Part shown: piece by piece, positions 24,315-34,720 of the stretch
Numbering within the stretch: the stretch's first letter is position 1
How the letters are laid out: the number at the start of each line of letters is the position of its first letter
From: Sciurus carolinensis
Taxonomy: Eukaryota; Chordata; Mammalia; Rodentia; Sciuridae
Direction of reading: 5' to 3'
Assembly (NCBI RefSeq): GCF_902686445.1
Contig: NC_062224.1
Location: 52,327,156-52,391,155 of the forward strand
Length of the DNA stretch: 64,000 bases
Notes under the pieces: model-generated
What the model saw: only the letters and a program-made list of their open reading frames with translations
Database searches by the model: none
What the model was told of the DNA's origin: nothing
Translations under genes and position numbers: made by a program

Positions 24315-24939
24315 GCAAGTTTTCTGACTTAGAAGATGTTCAGTCATTTGGCATATTTGAAAAATGTTTTCAGATTACTGTGTAAAGGATCAAGATAATT
24401 CTGTAATTAACATTTGAAGGGGTATTCTGAAAGTCATTTTTGTAATTTTTTTCTACACATCTGCCTCTCTTATGAAATTCTTCTCATGAGGAAAACTGCT
24501 TTCAGCAAAATTCACACCATTCTATTGATAAGTCTATTACAGGCCTTAGTATACCGTCAAAATAATGTTATTAGTTACGTGTCAATTCCATTTTGAACAT
24601 CTTAACAAGTCTTTGCTGTCAGAATTTAAGCATTTGAATATATTTTCAGGTTCCAAAGTACCTAACTCATACACACTTCAATTTATCCATTTACTTCGAG
24701 TTTCTTCAGGAACAAGGATCACAGTAACTTGTCCTGTGGGAGCTGCAGAGCATTTGCGTGAAGGGCTGGGACTGCCTGGCATTGGGAAAGGAGGACTGAG
24801 CTTGAAGGGTGCTATCTTCTGAGTTCTCTCTTGGGGAAGGCGGGGTTGGGGTCGGCTCTGGCGCTGTCACCACCTCTAGATGTCACCACTGCTCCCCGAA
24901 AGCTCTATCTAAGCAGCAGTCCAGCACCGAGGCTCCAGT

Positions 24940-25780
24940 CCAGACGCTGTACCCGCGGTGATGACATCCCTACTGCAGGCCTGCAGCGTTCAGCCATTTC
25001 ATGCCCCACGGGGTAGTGCACACCCGCCCGGGCCAAGTGCTGCCCACAGCCGCCCAGTCTCACGGCAGGATCGCTGCGGAGAGCCAGGCAGAAGCGCCAG
25101 GACCGCCCCGCCCGGAGGAACGCAGCCGGGGGCGGGACCTCGCGGGCAGCGTGCCCGTCACGCACGCCGCGCGGGGGCGGGGCCCTGGCGCGCGCGGGAA
25201 GTGCTGCGGGGCGGCCGGTCGGCCTCAGGCGCTTCGCTTCGAGGCCCTTTCGGTAGACGGCTACTCGTCCACCTTCAAAAGGCCGCCGGAGACAGTGCGG
25301 CTCCGACGGAAAAGGTCCCGGAGCCCAGAAGCCGCCGCCTCCCGGTCTCCCGAGCTGCGGAGCCGACGCCTCGCCGCGCCGCCCTGGCGGCCGTGTTGCC
25401 CCGCCGGCCCCTCCCGGCCGCCGGCGGCAGAGTGGGCGGTCCGACCGCGGCCCGCGGGAACCCCTTCACCCGCCTGGACTAGCGGCTGCAGGTCGCCATG
25501 GACGCCCGGGACGGGCTGCCCCGCGGCCAGCAGGCGGCGCCGGGCTCGGTGAGTGTCTTCGTGCCTGCCGGGCGAAGGGCTTTCGTCCTTCATGGTGGGG
25601 CCAGCTGCGAGTTAGGGATGGAAAGTTCTAGGGTTCGGGGCAGGGAAATGGGCGCGAAGCGTTCCTGTCGCCGCGGCCTGAGGGAGCCCCGAGCCCTGGG
25701 GACGGCTGCTCCTGAAAGGCGGGGTTTGCGGAGGCTGCCCGGCTGCGGGTGTGCTGCCGCTGTGCGCCGCCTCAGCTCGG
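24940..25780. promoter_or_regulatory. CpG island at the DONSON 5' end
   Basis: Dense CpG and GC with GGGGCGGGGCC near 25175, CGCGCGGG, and no TATA box seen. It lies between the CRYZL1 3' end and the DONSON exons, matching the CpG-island promoter expected for a housekeeping replication gene. The CpGs are strikingly well kept for a pseudogene, so the island was either unmethylated in the germline until recently or is still active. Several long overlapping frames here (24958-25482, 25001-25552) are composition effects, although part of the second overlaps the real DONSON exon frame. Confidence 0.85.
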
Positions 25781-27456
25781 GTAGACGTGACTGCAGGTCT
25801 GCGCGGACGTCCATCCGCGGAAGGCATCCCGAGGGCAGCGTGGACGGACAAAGCCCCGACCGCCTTCCCACCGTGCTTCTCGCGCAAAGCTGCCCGGAGT
25901 GGAGGAGTGTTGAGGATAAATCTGTTCAGACTTCACGAGCATTTTTCTTACTCTGAAGCCTTTTGGGTCTTTCGGCTTAAGGTTTGTATGGTCAGTTACT
26001 CAATTCGCAAAACTGACCTTTTTCGCTCTTAGTTTTGATATTAAAGTTCATACCCAAAGTGAAAAACTGACAGGATTAATTTGGGTGTGTATAAAATTGT
26101 GTGCACTGGCATTTACTGAGAAGGAAGTTTGCCAGGTGAGCCTGTCTACACATTTAAAGCAAACTTCAGCATCATTTACGTTTTGAAAGGACAATTTTCT
26201 TTTTAGATACTAATCAAAAAAATGATTTGCCATGGGAAGAGACGTCATCTGAAAGAACAACAGTTACTGAACTACCCCAGGTAATACTTTTTGAATATCA
26301 TTAGCATGTGTATTCCTGTGCTTCTCAGAAGCATTTTCCTTGAAAAATAGTTTTGCAGAGAAGCTTGAAAGTGATTATTTTTACCAGAATTGAATAGATG
26401 GCGTCAGCCAAAATAAAGGACTTGGTGTGTTACAGTAAGAATTGCTGGAATGGTCACCAGCACGAAAGTAGGCATAGTAGATGAGAGTTGTTGGTTGCCC
26501 TTTACCCTCCTCATTTTTTTAACACACTTCTCTTTTGAGCTTTCACTCAGAGGAACCCCTCCATACTAAGGTACTTTTTCAACTTGATCGTTTATTAAAT
26601 CTTCAAAACAAATCCTCCAGTTACCTCCACAAGTTGTGGCATAGCACTAAACTTTGCTGTCCACTTCCCCAGCAACACCCACAAGTACTTCTGTTGTGAT
26701 CTTTTGGTAAAGGAATGCTTGTTCCTGATGGGATCAGGCTATCAAAATGCCACAAGGCTCAATCTCCCCTCTTTGCCTAAGAATACCTTGCCTAAAAGAA
26801 TTCTTGTAATGTGAATAATATTGACTTGAAAAGGCAGATTTTTGAGATCAGAAAATGTTTCTTAAATATGGCCTTTAAGGGTCCCTGAAGTTACCTGCAG
26901 GAAGAGCAGCTTAGCCCAAGTTCCAGGTACTTTTTCAGACATTGGGAAGATTTCTACTTTGATAGCAACATCTGTAGTACTATATAAAGTGTTAGTAATT
27001 TTTTAGTAAAACCTAAAAAATGAAATAGGCTCCATTCCAACAACGTTTTTGCCACTTAGAGGAAACTACTATTAATAGATTAATTTAGCTCCTTCCAGAA
27101 TTTTTCAGTATGTGGTATATTTTTAATGATATTTAGTATACAGTTCATATAATTTTGCTGTTCAGAGACTGTGACTATGTTAATAAAACCTTTAGATTGA
27201 AGGGTTTTTCTTGAAACTCTGATTTTTCATTATTTTCTTTTTCTTTTAAAAGGCTTTACACCTATCATTCTCTGAACCACGTAGTCTGTCCTCAGAAAAT
27301 ATTGAGTTACTTGTGGACTGGAGTATTAAAACCCTACTCCTTGTCATCTCTTCTCAACCCTTTACCTGGGCAGATCATTTGAAAGTGCAGGAAGAGGCTC
27401 AAGGTCTTGTCCAGCATTGTAGAGCAACAGAAGTTACTTTGCCTCGAAGTATAAAG
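25241..27456 (+). pseudogene. DONSON: DONSON exons 1-3, disrupted
   Basis: DONSON is a replication-fork protein that helps load CMG helicase; full length is about 565 residues. Exon 1 (25241-25548) reads ALSVDGYSS, PPETVRLRRKRS, then in another frame RRAALAAVLP and NPFTRLD. Exon 2 (26207-26280, flanked by TTTTTAG and GTAATA) reads [10 protein letters not shown] and [10 protein letters not shown]. Exon 3 (27253-27456, flanked by TTTTAAAAG and GTAATT) reads [38 protein letters not shown]. Exons 2 and 3 join in phase. Exon 1 is damaged: GAG (25241-25243) stands where the start ATG should be, about one base is missing near 25350, TAG occurs at 25480-25482, and the exon ends in phase 0 although exon 2 needs one leading base. 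Exon 4 onward is not found before the gap. An in-frame ATG at 25001 could in theory open the first segment. Confidence 0.85.
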
Positions 27457-27719
27457 GTAATTCTGAAGTAAATAACTGTTTTAAAGTAGCAGATTAAGTA
27501 TGAAATGCTTCTGTAAAATATTGGAGAGATTTCTTTCCATTAAGTTTTTCTTCTAATATCTAAAGACACAAAGCATTGGGGAATTTTGTTTCTTCCAAAT
27601 GGTGCTTTCATACATATTTTAAATAGATTGTGTAACAGCCCTTTAAATTTAGAGACCTGTCCTGAGAGTTAGGCAGTGGTGCAGGCAGGAAGTGTTTGCA
27701 CAGTTGTAGATGGACATAA

Positions 27720-27825
27720 TCCCTTTGTTTTATTTATTTGTTTTCATGTGGTGCTGAGGATGGAACCCAGGGCCTCCTACATGCTAAGTGAGCACTTTGC
27801 CCCTGAGCCACACCCCAGCCCCAAA
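27720..27825 (-). mobile_element. ID SINE
   Basis: GTGGTGCTGAGGATGGAACC to CCTGAGCCACACCCCAGCCC, in DONSON intron 3. Confidence 0.9.
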
Positions 27826-28289
27826 CCATTCTTTTCTAAAGCTTCTTTAGGAAAAAAAAAAAAGGAAATGAAAAGCAATTGACTTAGTTATAAGAGCAGA
27901 TGGATTTCACTGATTTTTTTCTCATAGGATATGGTGTTTTTAAGTATGCACTCATGTTGCTAACCTGGTAATAGTCTATTGTAAATTTAGAGTTCTAGAC
28001 TGGTTCTAGAGAAATATAGCTTCATTACTTTAAAGCATCTCATCAACTCAAATTAGATGAAACAGGATTACTTAACACTTGCTATATCTTTTTCAGTAAA
28101 TTAGGATGAATTGTCATATCCATTATCAGTGTTCACTGACTACTTCTGAAAGTGTTTTTATGGGGTACAGGGATTAAATGTAGCATACTGCTCTCTACAC
28201 AAACATATTTCTACCACTTATGATAAAAAAGTTTTTGTTAAGGGTAGTAGAGACAGGAGAACGTTGCCATCTATGTTATTTGTGTGTTC

Positions 28290-28848
28290 CTTCTGATATA
28301 TGTTTTTATTTTGCTGCATATGAATTTCCAGTTTTGCCAGAACCATTTGTTGAAGAGGCTATCTTTTCTCCATTGTATGTTTTTGGCACCTTTGTCTAGT
28401 ATGAGATGGCTGTACTTATGTGGGTTTGTCTCTGTGTCTTCTATTCTGTACTATTGGTCTACCTGCCTATTTTGGTGCCAATACCATGCCGTTTTTGTTA
28501 CTATGGCTTTGTAGTATAGTTTAAGGTCTGGTATTGTGATGCCTCCTGTTTCACTATTCCTGCTAAGGATTGCTTTGGCTATTCTGGGTCTCTTATTTTT
28601 ACAAATGAATTTCACTATTGGTTTCTCTATTTCTATGAAGGTCATTGGGATTTTAATTGGAATTGACTTGAATCTGTACAATGCTTTTGGTAGTATGTCC
28701 ATTTGGACAATATTAATTCTGCCAATCCAAGAACATGGGAGATCTTTCCATCTTCTAAGGTTTTCATTAATTTCTTTCTTTAGTGTTCTGTAGTTTTCAT
28801 TGTAGAGGTCTGTTACCTCTTTTGTTAGATTGATTCCCAACTATCTTA
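28290..28848 (-). mobile_element. L1 ORF2 internal fragment
   Basis: On minus, 28451-28840 is open for 129 codons with [20 protein letters not shown] and [15 protein letters not shown], the same region as ORF2 residues after the RT core in the full-length L1s. It extends to about 28290 (reverse complement GCCTCTTCAACAAATGG). Neither the 5' nor the 3' end of L1 is present and there is no A tail, so this is a truncated or deleted piece of an older subfamily. Confidence 0.9.
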
Positions 28849-29159
28849 TTTGTGTGTGTGTGTGTGGCCTCTAATTTAAGATCCTCTTGGACCCAATTTT
28901 GATATGAACATTAAAGAAAAGCAAATATTTAGATACTATAGCACACTTATTTCTCTGTAGCTATGCATAAATGAGTCTGTATGTAAACCCATTAAAAATA
29001 TGTAAGTGTAACCCAGGTATAGGGAAGTGTATATGAATTTACATAACTCAGATGTTTGTGCTTAGAAAAGATGGTTGACCCCATTCTACACATGGATATA
29101 AGAAACTCCATCACTTTTACTGTTTGCATGTTATACTCAACTCTTTAGGATGCTTTCTA

Positions 29160-29516
29160 TTGTGGTTTGAATCTGAAATAGATAAAGCATTAGGCAATGC
29201 AGTAATGTTCAGATGTGAAAAATTGGATTATGCGAGCTCAGAACTCATCAGTGGATTAATTTATTTGATAGATTAATCATTCAAATGGGTGGCAGGTAGG
29301 ACCAGTAGGCAGGGTGGAAGGTAGGACATGGCTGGAAGAAGTAGGTCACTGTTGTGGCCTTGGAAGTGATATCTGGCCCTGGCCCCTTTCTCTTCCTCCC
29401 TTCCTGCTTCCTGGCTGCCATAAGCTGAGCAGCTTTCTTCCTCCACACCCTTGCACCATTATGTTCTACCTCACCTCAGACCCACAGCAAAGGATTTTGC
29501 TAACCATAGACTACGA
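29160..29516 (+). mobile_element. MaLR-like LTR, cut by the assembly gap
   Basis: TTGTGGTTTGAATCTGAAAT start and CCTGGCTGCCATAAGCTGAG block match the family of 9030-9445. It stops at the N run, so its 3' end is unseen. Confidence 0.6.
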
Positions 29517-30016
29517 NNNNNNNNNNNNNNNNNNNNNNNNNNNNNNNNNNNNNNNNNNNNNNNNNNNNNNNNNNNNNNNNNNNNNNNNNNNNNNNNNNNN
29601 NNNNNNNNNNNNNNNNNNNNNNNNNNNNNNNNNNNNNNNNNNNNNNNNNNNNNNNNNNNNNNNNNNNNNNNNNNNNNNNNNNNNNNNNNNNNNNNNNNNN
29701 NNNNNNNNNNNNNNNNNNNNNNNNNNNNNNNNNNNNNNNNNNNNNNNNNNNNNNNNNNNNNNNNNNNNNNNNNNNNNNNNNNNNNNNNNNNNNNNNNNNN
29801 NNNNNNNNNNNNNNNNNNNNNNNNNNNNNNNNNNNNNNNNNNNNNNNNNNNNNNNNNNNNNNNNNNNNNNNNNNNNNNNNNNNNNNNNNNNNNNNNNNNN
29901 NNNNNNNNNNNNNNNNNNNNNNNNNNNNNNNNNNNNNNNNNNNNNNNNNNNNNNNNNNNNNNNNNNNNNNNNNNNNNNNNNNNNNNNNNNNNNNNNNNNN
30001 NNNNNNNNNNNNNNNN
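29517..30016. other. Assembly gap of exactly 500 N
   Basis: A round-number gap, the kind scaffolding software inserts for unknown distance. Any open frame reported across it is meaningless. It lies exactly at the inner end of the right inverted-repeat arm. Confidence 1.
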
Positions 30017-31439
30017 GAAAACTGCTTACAAACTGAACAACTTGCTTTTATCTTCCTTGATTTTTTCCAATTTCCAAGAAAACTCTGACTTCAAATACTG
30101 GGTTCATCCAGCTGAGGTTTGAGAAAGAAGATTAAAATTGAACAACTTGCATTTTTCTTCCTTGATTTTTCTGAACAACTTCCATGGAACTTTTGCCTCT
30201 ACAGTGGAATAGGTTCATCCACTGAGATCTGGAGAGAAAAATTATTGCAAATGTCACAGATGTTTAGAACACACTGGGCAGTAGTTGACAGTTGCCATAG
30301 TTCAGCCATATAACTTTAAAATAAGTCAAACTTGTCCATTAGTATCTCCACTGTTAAAAGTGGTTAAGTTTCAAGGGGAAAAATACCTACTGTAATTCCA
30401 TTCTAAGTAATCACCATATTGGATTTTCCCCTCTTTCCAAGCCATGGATCTTTTTGGGAGGGGAGATGAGAAAAAGCAAGAGCAAAGCACAGAAAGGAAT
30501 GGAGGGCAGGAAACTCACAGGACACTTCTGGTGGTATACCACAAGATACACTTTGAGAAATATTGAACAGCAGCTATTTATCTAACTAAATAAGCTATGG
30601 AGGCAACAGGTATACTGTAAAAACTGAAACAAAAATGGAAATGCCCAACATTATTTCCTTGAGAATAGAAAAATAAACAGAAAATGATTTGGTTACTTAG
30701 CATACCTAAAAACACCCGCTGATAACTTCTCCATCACATCTTTTAAAATGTGTAGCTGGAAGGATTGCTAAGGTGACAATATTAAAGAGAAAGAATTATA
30801 AACATCCAATAGGCCGAAGATACTAGGCAGGTCATTTTCTTTCAAGTTTGTACTCTCAGAGATTCAAACTGTTGTTACAGAAATTCTGTAAACTGTCAAG
30901 TTTACCTGTAAAACAGGAATGATTTGAGAGAGTTGATATAACTAAGCCTAAACTTCTAAACACAAGTGGTAAGAGCAGCAACTAAGGGATGACCACTTTT
31001 ATTCCCAATGAATGAAAGCAGAATGACATATTTGGCACTTACTTTACATCTCTTACATCTGGTTGATAACAGACCCAAGCATGTGAGTGATATGTGTCAC
31101 TACCAGAATCAAAATTATGAAAAATTTTAAAATTTTTGTTGGAAATTTCAGTGAAATTATAATATTGAGATCAAAAGTCTATGTAATTGCTAATACTGAA
31201 GAATTATTTAAGGCATAGAAATCAAAAAATTGGAGGAGAGGTCTGTGTTAAATCAAGTTTGTGTGAAGTGAGTGAGGGGGCCTCTGCACAAGTGAGAACT
31301 AAAGTTTGATTCAGGACTTCAGAAAATGTAAATTAGAAAATACGATCATAAGTCTTTTTAAAAGTTAAAGAGGAATGAGCTAAACAATTAATTCACATAG
31401 TCACATCCCTGCAAACTCTCTTTATACTTCTGTTACTGA

Positions 31440-31625
31440 AATTGCTCTGGGTGCAGTGGCTCTGCCTGTAATCCCGAGATTAAGGATGCTGAGGCAGGAG
31501 GATCACAAGTTTGAAGCAACCTGGGCTATGAACAAGGCCTTGTCTCAAAAAAGAGTCTGCGGGATGTCCCTCAGTGGTAGAGTGGCTCTGGATGTAATCT
31601 CCAGTACAACTAAACAAGCAAACAA
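31440..31625 (+). mobile_element. B1-ID dimer SINE (mirror of 22705-22895)
   Basis: Begins CTCTGGGTGCAGTGGCTC and contains GGATGTCCCTCAGTGGTAGA. Confidence 0.9.
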
Positions 31626-31629
31626 AATT

Positions 31630-31990
31630 GCTATGTATGTGTGTGTACATATAGATGCTCCATGACTTATGATGGGATTTGTTCCAATAAAACCACTCTA
31701 CCTTAAACATATCATAAATCAAAGTGCACTGAATACCCTACCAAATATCCTATTTAGCAACACAGTACCTGCAGAGTATTGGTCGTTTCTCCTCATGATC
31801 TTACAGCTGGGAGCTGTATCTCGCTGTTGCTGCCCAGCGTTACAAGAGAATATCAGTATTGTACTGCATATGGCTAGACCAGGAAAAGGTAAAAATTCAA
31901 AGTATGTTTTCTACTGAATGCATGTTGCTTTGGCAACATCATAAAGTAAAAAAAATCTTAAGAGAAACCATTGTTGAGTTGGGGACTGTC
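31630..31990. mobile_element. Ancient dispersed repeat (mirror of 22335-22690)
   Basis: Reverse complement of the left-arm element, ending GAGTTGGGGACTGTCTGT. Confidence 0.5.
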
Positions 31991-32194
31991 TGTATATAGC
32001 ATATATTTTTATTTTGGAAAATTTAACATATTTCATATAAACATGTCATATTTCAAACCTGATCCAGGAATTGTCAAATAGATTAAAATCATCTTGTCAT
32101 GGGATGGGTAGAGGTGGTTCGAGAGAATTAACACAGGACTGTTAGCCTAGATTCTAACATGTAAGATTCAAAATATGCTAACTAATTGTATTTG

Positions 32195-32395
32195 TTTATT
32201 TTGGGGGGGGTACTGAGAATTGACCCAGGGGCACTTAACCATGAAGCAACATCCCCAGTATTTTTAGTATATTTTTTATTTTGAGACAGGGTCTCGCTAA
32301 GTTGCTGAGGCTGACTTTGAACTAGTTATCCTCCTGCCTTAGCCTCCCTGAGCCCCTAAGAGTAGGTGAACGCCACCATGCCTGGCTATTATTCA
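32195..32395 (-). mobile_element. B1-ID dimer SINE (mirror of 21945-22130)
   Basis: A G tract then TACTGAGAATTGACCCAGGG, ending CGCCACCATGCCTGGCTATT. Confidence 0.9.
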
Positions 32396-32574
32396 TAATA
32401 GCTATATGGTGTTTTCTATTGTTCCATCTCATGTTATCCTAGAGACATAACTTTTTAATAAAAAAATTATTAAAAAATATTTTAAATCAAAATACTTTAG
32501 ACTACTACATTTACTACATGAAAGAGTTCTGAAAGCTCCTTAACATGTAACACATTTAGTGCTCTCATTACATA

Positions 32575-32675
32575 TTACTTTTTTTTTTCTTTTTTGTTTG
32601 GGTTGCTGGGGATTGAATCCAGGGCCTTGCACATGCTAGGCAAGTGTTCTACCACTGATCTACACCCCAGCCTTT
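32575..32675 (-). mobile_element. ID SINE (mirror of 21655-21745)
   Basis: T tract, then GGGGATTGAATCCAGGGCCT and CACTGATCTACACCCCAGCC. Confidence 0.93.
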
Positions 32676-33224
32676 AATATTACTATTTTAAGCTTTTGAA
32701 ATAAATCTGTCATTACTCCTAGAAGGGGCTGACTTTTGCACACATCACACATATATAACTACACACAAATGTAATGTTTGACAAAGGTAATGTACGATGT
32801 TCAGTGGATACAAATGTAAAGGTATATAAATCCCTTCACACAAAAGTTATCATACAAGAACACTGTGATCCAATACATTGAAACTTATGAAGTACAACTG
32901 CATTTAAAAGTCATCTTAGAAATAAAAGCAATTCTTAAGAGAAGTTGACCCTTCTCAAGAGAATTTTGGACCTTTGTTTTTGGAACTGCTTTCTCCGAGA
33001 AGGAGAAATCCAGATGCATCCTCATTTGATGAAGATATCTTAGCACCAATATTTATAAAAACTAACTGTTCTGTGAAAGATTTTGTGCAATGATAGTATC
33101 ATCGGAGTAAAGTGTGCAACCTCTCAAGGCGACATGTGTAGTGTCAAGTTAAAGAGAAAAGCAAACCATCTTCCACATAATATTATGGTTTATTTCCTAC
33201 TCTGAAAGGAGGGAGACTTTCTGG

Positions 33225-33360
33225 GTATGACTCTGGTTTTGCCACTTGCTATCCTTTAATTTCTTCAACTGTGAAACAGGGATAATAATACTTAAATCTC
33301 ATAGATTGTTTTAACATTTAAACAAATACCTGCAAGACACTTGGAACACTGGCATACTCG
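33225..33360 (+). mobile_element. MIR SINE (mirror of 20960-21125)
   Basis: TTTCTTCAACTGTGAAACAG core. Confidence 0.75.
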
Positions 33361-34134
33361 AGGAGAGTTAATGGCTAATTTTTGTTTCTTATTATCATAA
33401 TGAAAGATTTTATAACTAGAGTACAAGGTAAATTTCAAGCCAGAAACTCAAGTCCATAAAAGAAAAGGATATAAAGATATTTTCCCTGTTGTACATGTGA
33501 CAAATTCCAAATTTCATCATTAAGGAAAGCCATCCTTATTCCCTTGAGGAAGAGGCAATGGCTATCCGGAGGATCCAACTTTGACAGAATAAACAAAGAT
33601 CAATCAATTACTGTGAGCCTAAGAGCTGAAGGATGATTAGTAGCAAGAACCAGAAAAAATTCTACAAAAATTAAATCATGTCCAAATCACAAAAATTCAG
33701 TAAACTTTAACAACATGTAAACTATAATGTTGGTATAATGTTTTATTTTCTATTTTATGGCCCCAAATGATGATGAAACAGCAAGGTGTATAGGTTAGAT
33801 GAAGGGCAATCTAGAATCCTGGTGCTGAAGTGGTAGAGGTATGTGTATGTGGTTTCTGGCCATTTTACTTACCAGTCTCCTTCATAAGAATAGTAGAAAG
33901 TCAGTCAAGATGGGCATATGAGAATTATGGTATTTATATATCACCTGTTATATATTTAATTTGAATTCTACTGAAAAAACCTTTGGAAGATTGTGTATTG
34001 ATACATTTAAATTGTAATTCCATTTAAATAATTAGGAAGTTGCGATAGTTTTACACAGAAATATTTTGTTAAGTATATGTCAATGATGTTTGTTACTAAG
34101 AAAGGATTACTATTTGAAATATAGTTTTTAAAAA

Positions 34135-34412
34135 ATTATTTTGGGGATTGAACCCAAGGGTAACTTTCTACTGATCTACGTCCCTAGCAGTTTTATTTTT
34201 TTATTTGACGGCAGGGTCTTGCTAAGTTGTTTAGGGCCTAAATTGCTAAGGTTGGCCTTGAACTTGTCATCCTCCTGCCTCAGCTTCTTGAGTCACTGGG
34301 TTTACAGGCATGTACCACTGTGCCCAGCAATCAGGTTTTTTTCTGGAGTAGTGGGGACTGAACCCAGGGTCTTATGCATGCCAGGCAAGCGATCTACCAC
34401 TGAGCTGCATTT
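34135..34412 (-). mobile_element. B1-ID dimer plus adjacent ID (mirror of 19905-20178)
   Basis: GGGGATTGAACCCAAGGGTA opens the dimer; GGACTGAACCCAGGGTCTTA marks the separate ID at about 34335-34412. Confidence 0.9.
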
Positions 34413-34450
34413 AAAAATGCAGAAGTCACTACTTTCAAACAAGTACATAA

Positions 34451-34466
34451 AATTATAAGTAATTCT
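34451..34466. repeat. Target-site duplication, 3' side of the right L1
   Basis: AATTATAAGTAATTCT, identical to 41370-41385. Confidence 0.95.
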
Positions 34467-34720
34467 TTTTTTTTATTGTGAACAAATGGGATACATGTTC
34501 TTTCTCTGTTTGTACATAGAGTAAAGGCATACCATTTGTGTAATCATACGTTTACATAGGGTGATGTTGGTTGATTCATTCTGTTATTTTTTCCCCTTCC
34601 CCCCACCCCTCCAATCCCTCTTTTCCCTCTATACAGTCCTTCCTTCCCCCATTCTTGCCCCCCTCCCTAACCCTCACTCTAACCCTAAAACTAACCCCTC
34701 CCATGCTCCATTATGTATCA

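Noticed and set aside
24958..25482. 174-codon frame in the CpG island as a separate gene
   Set aside because: It covers parts of the shifted DONSON exon and upstream promoter; no independent family resemblance.
29314..30122. Open frames of over 220 codons
   Set aside because: They run through the N gap and contain only unknown residues.
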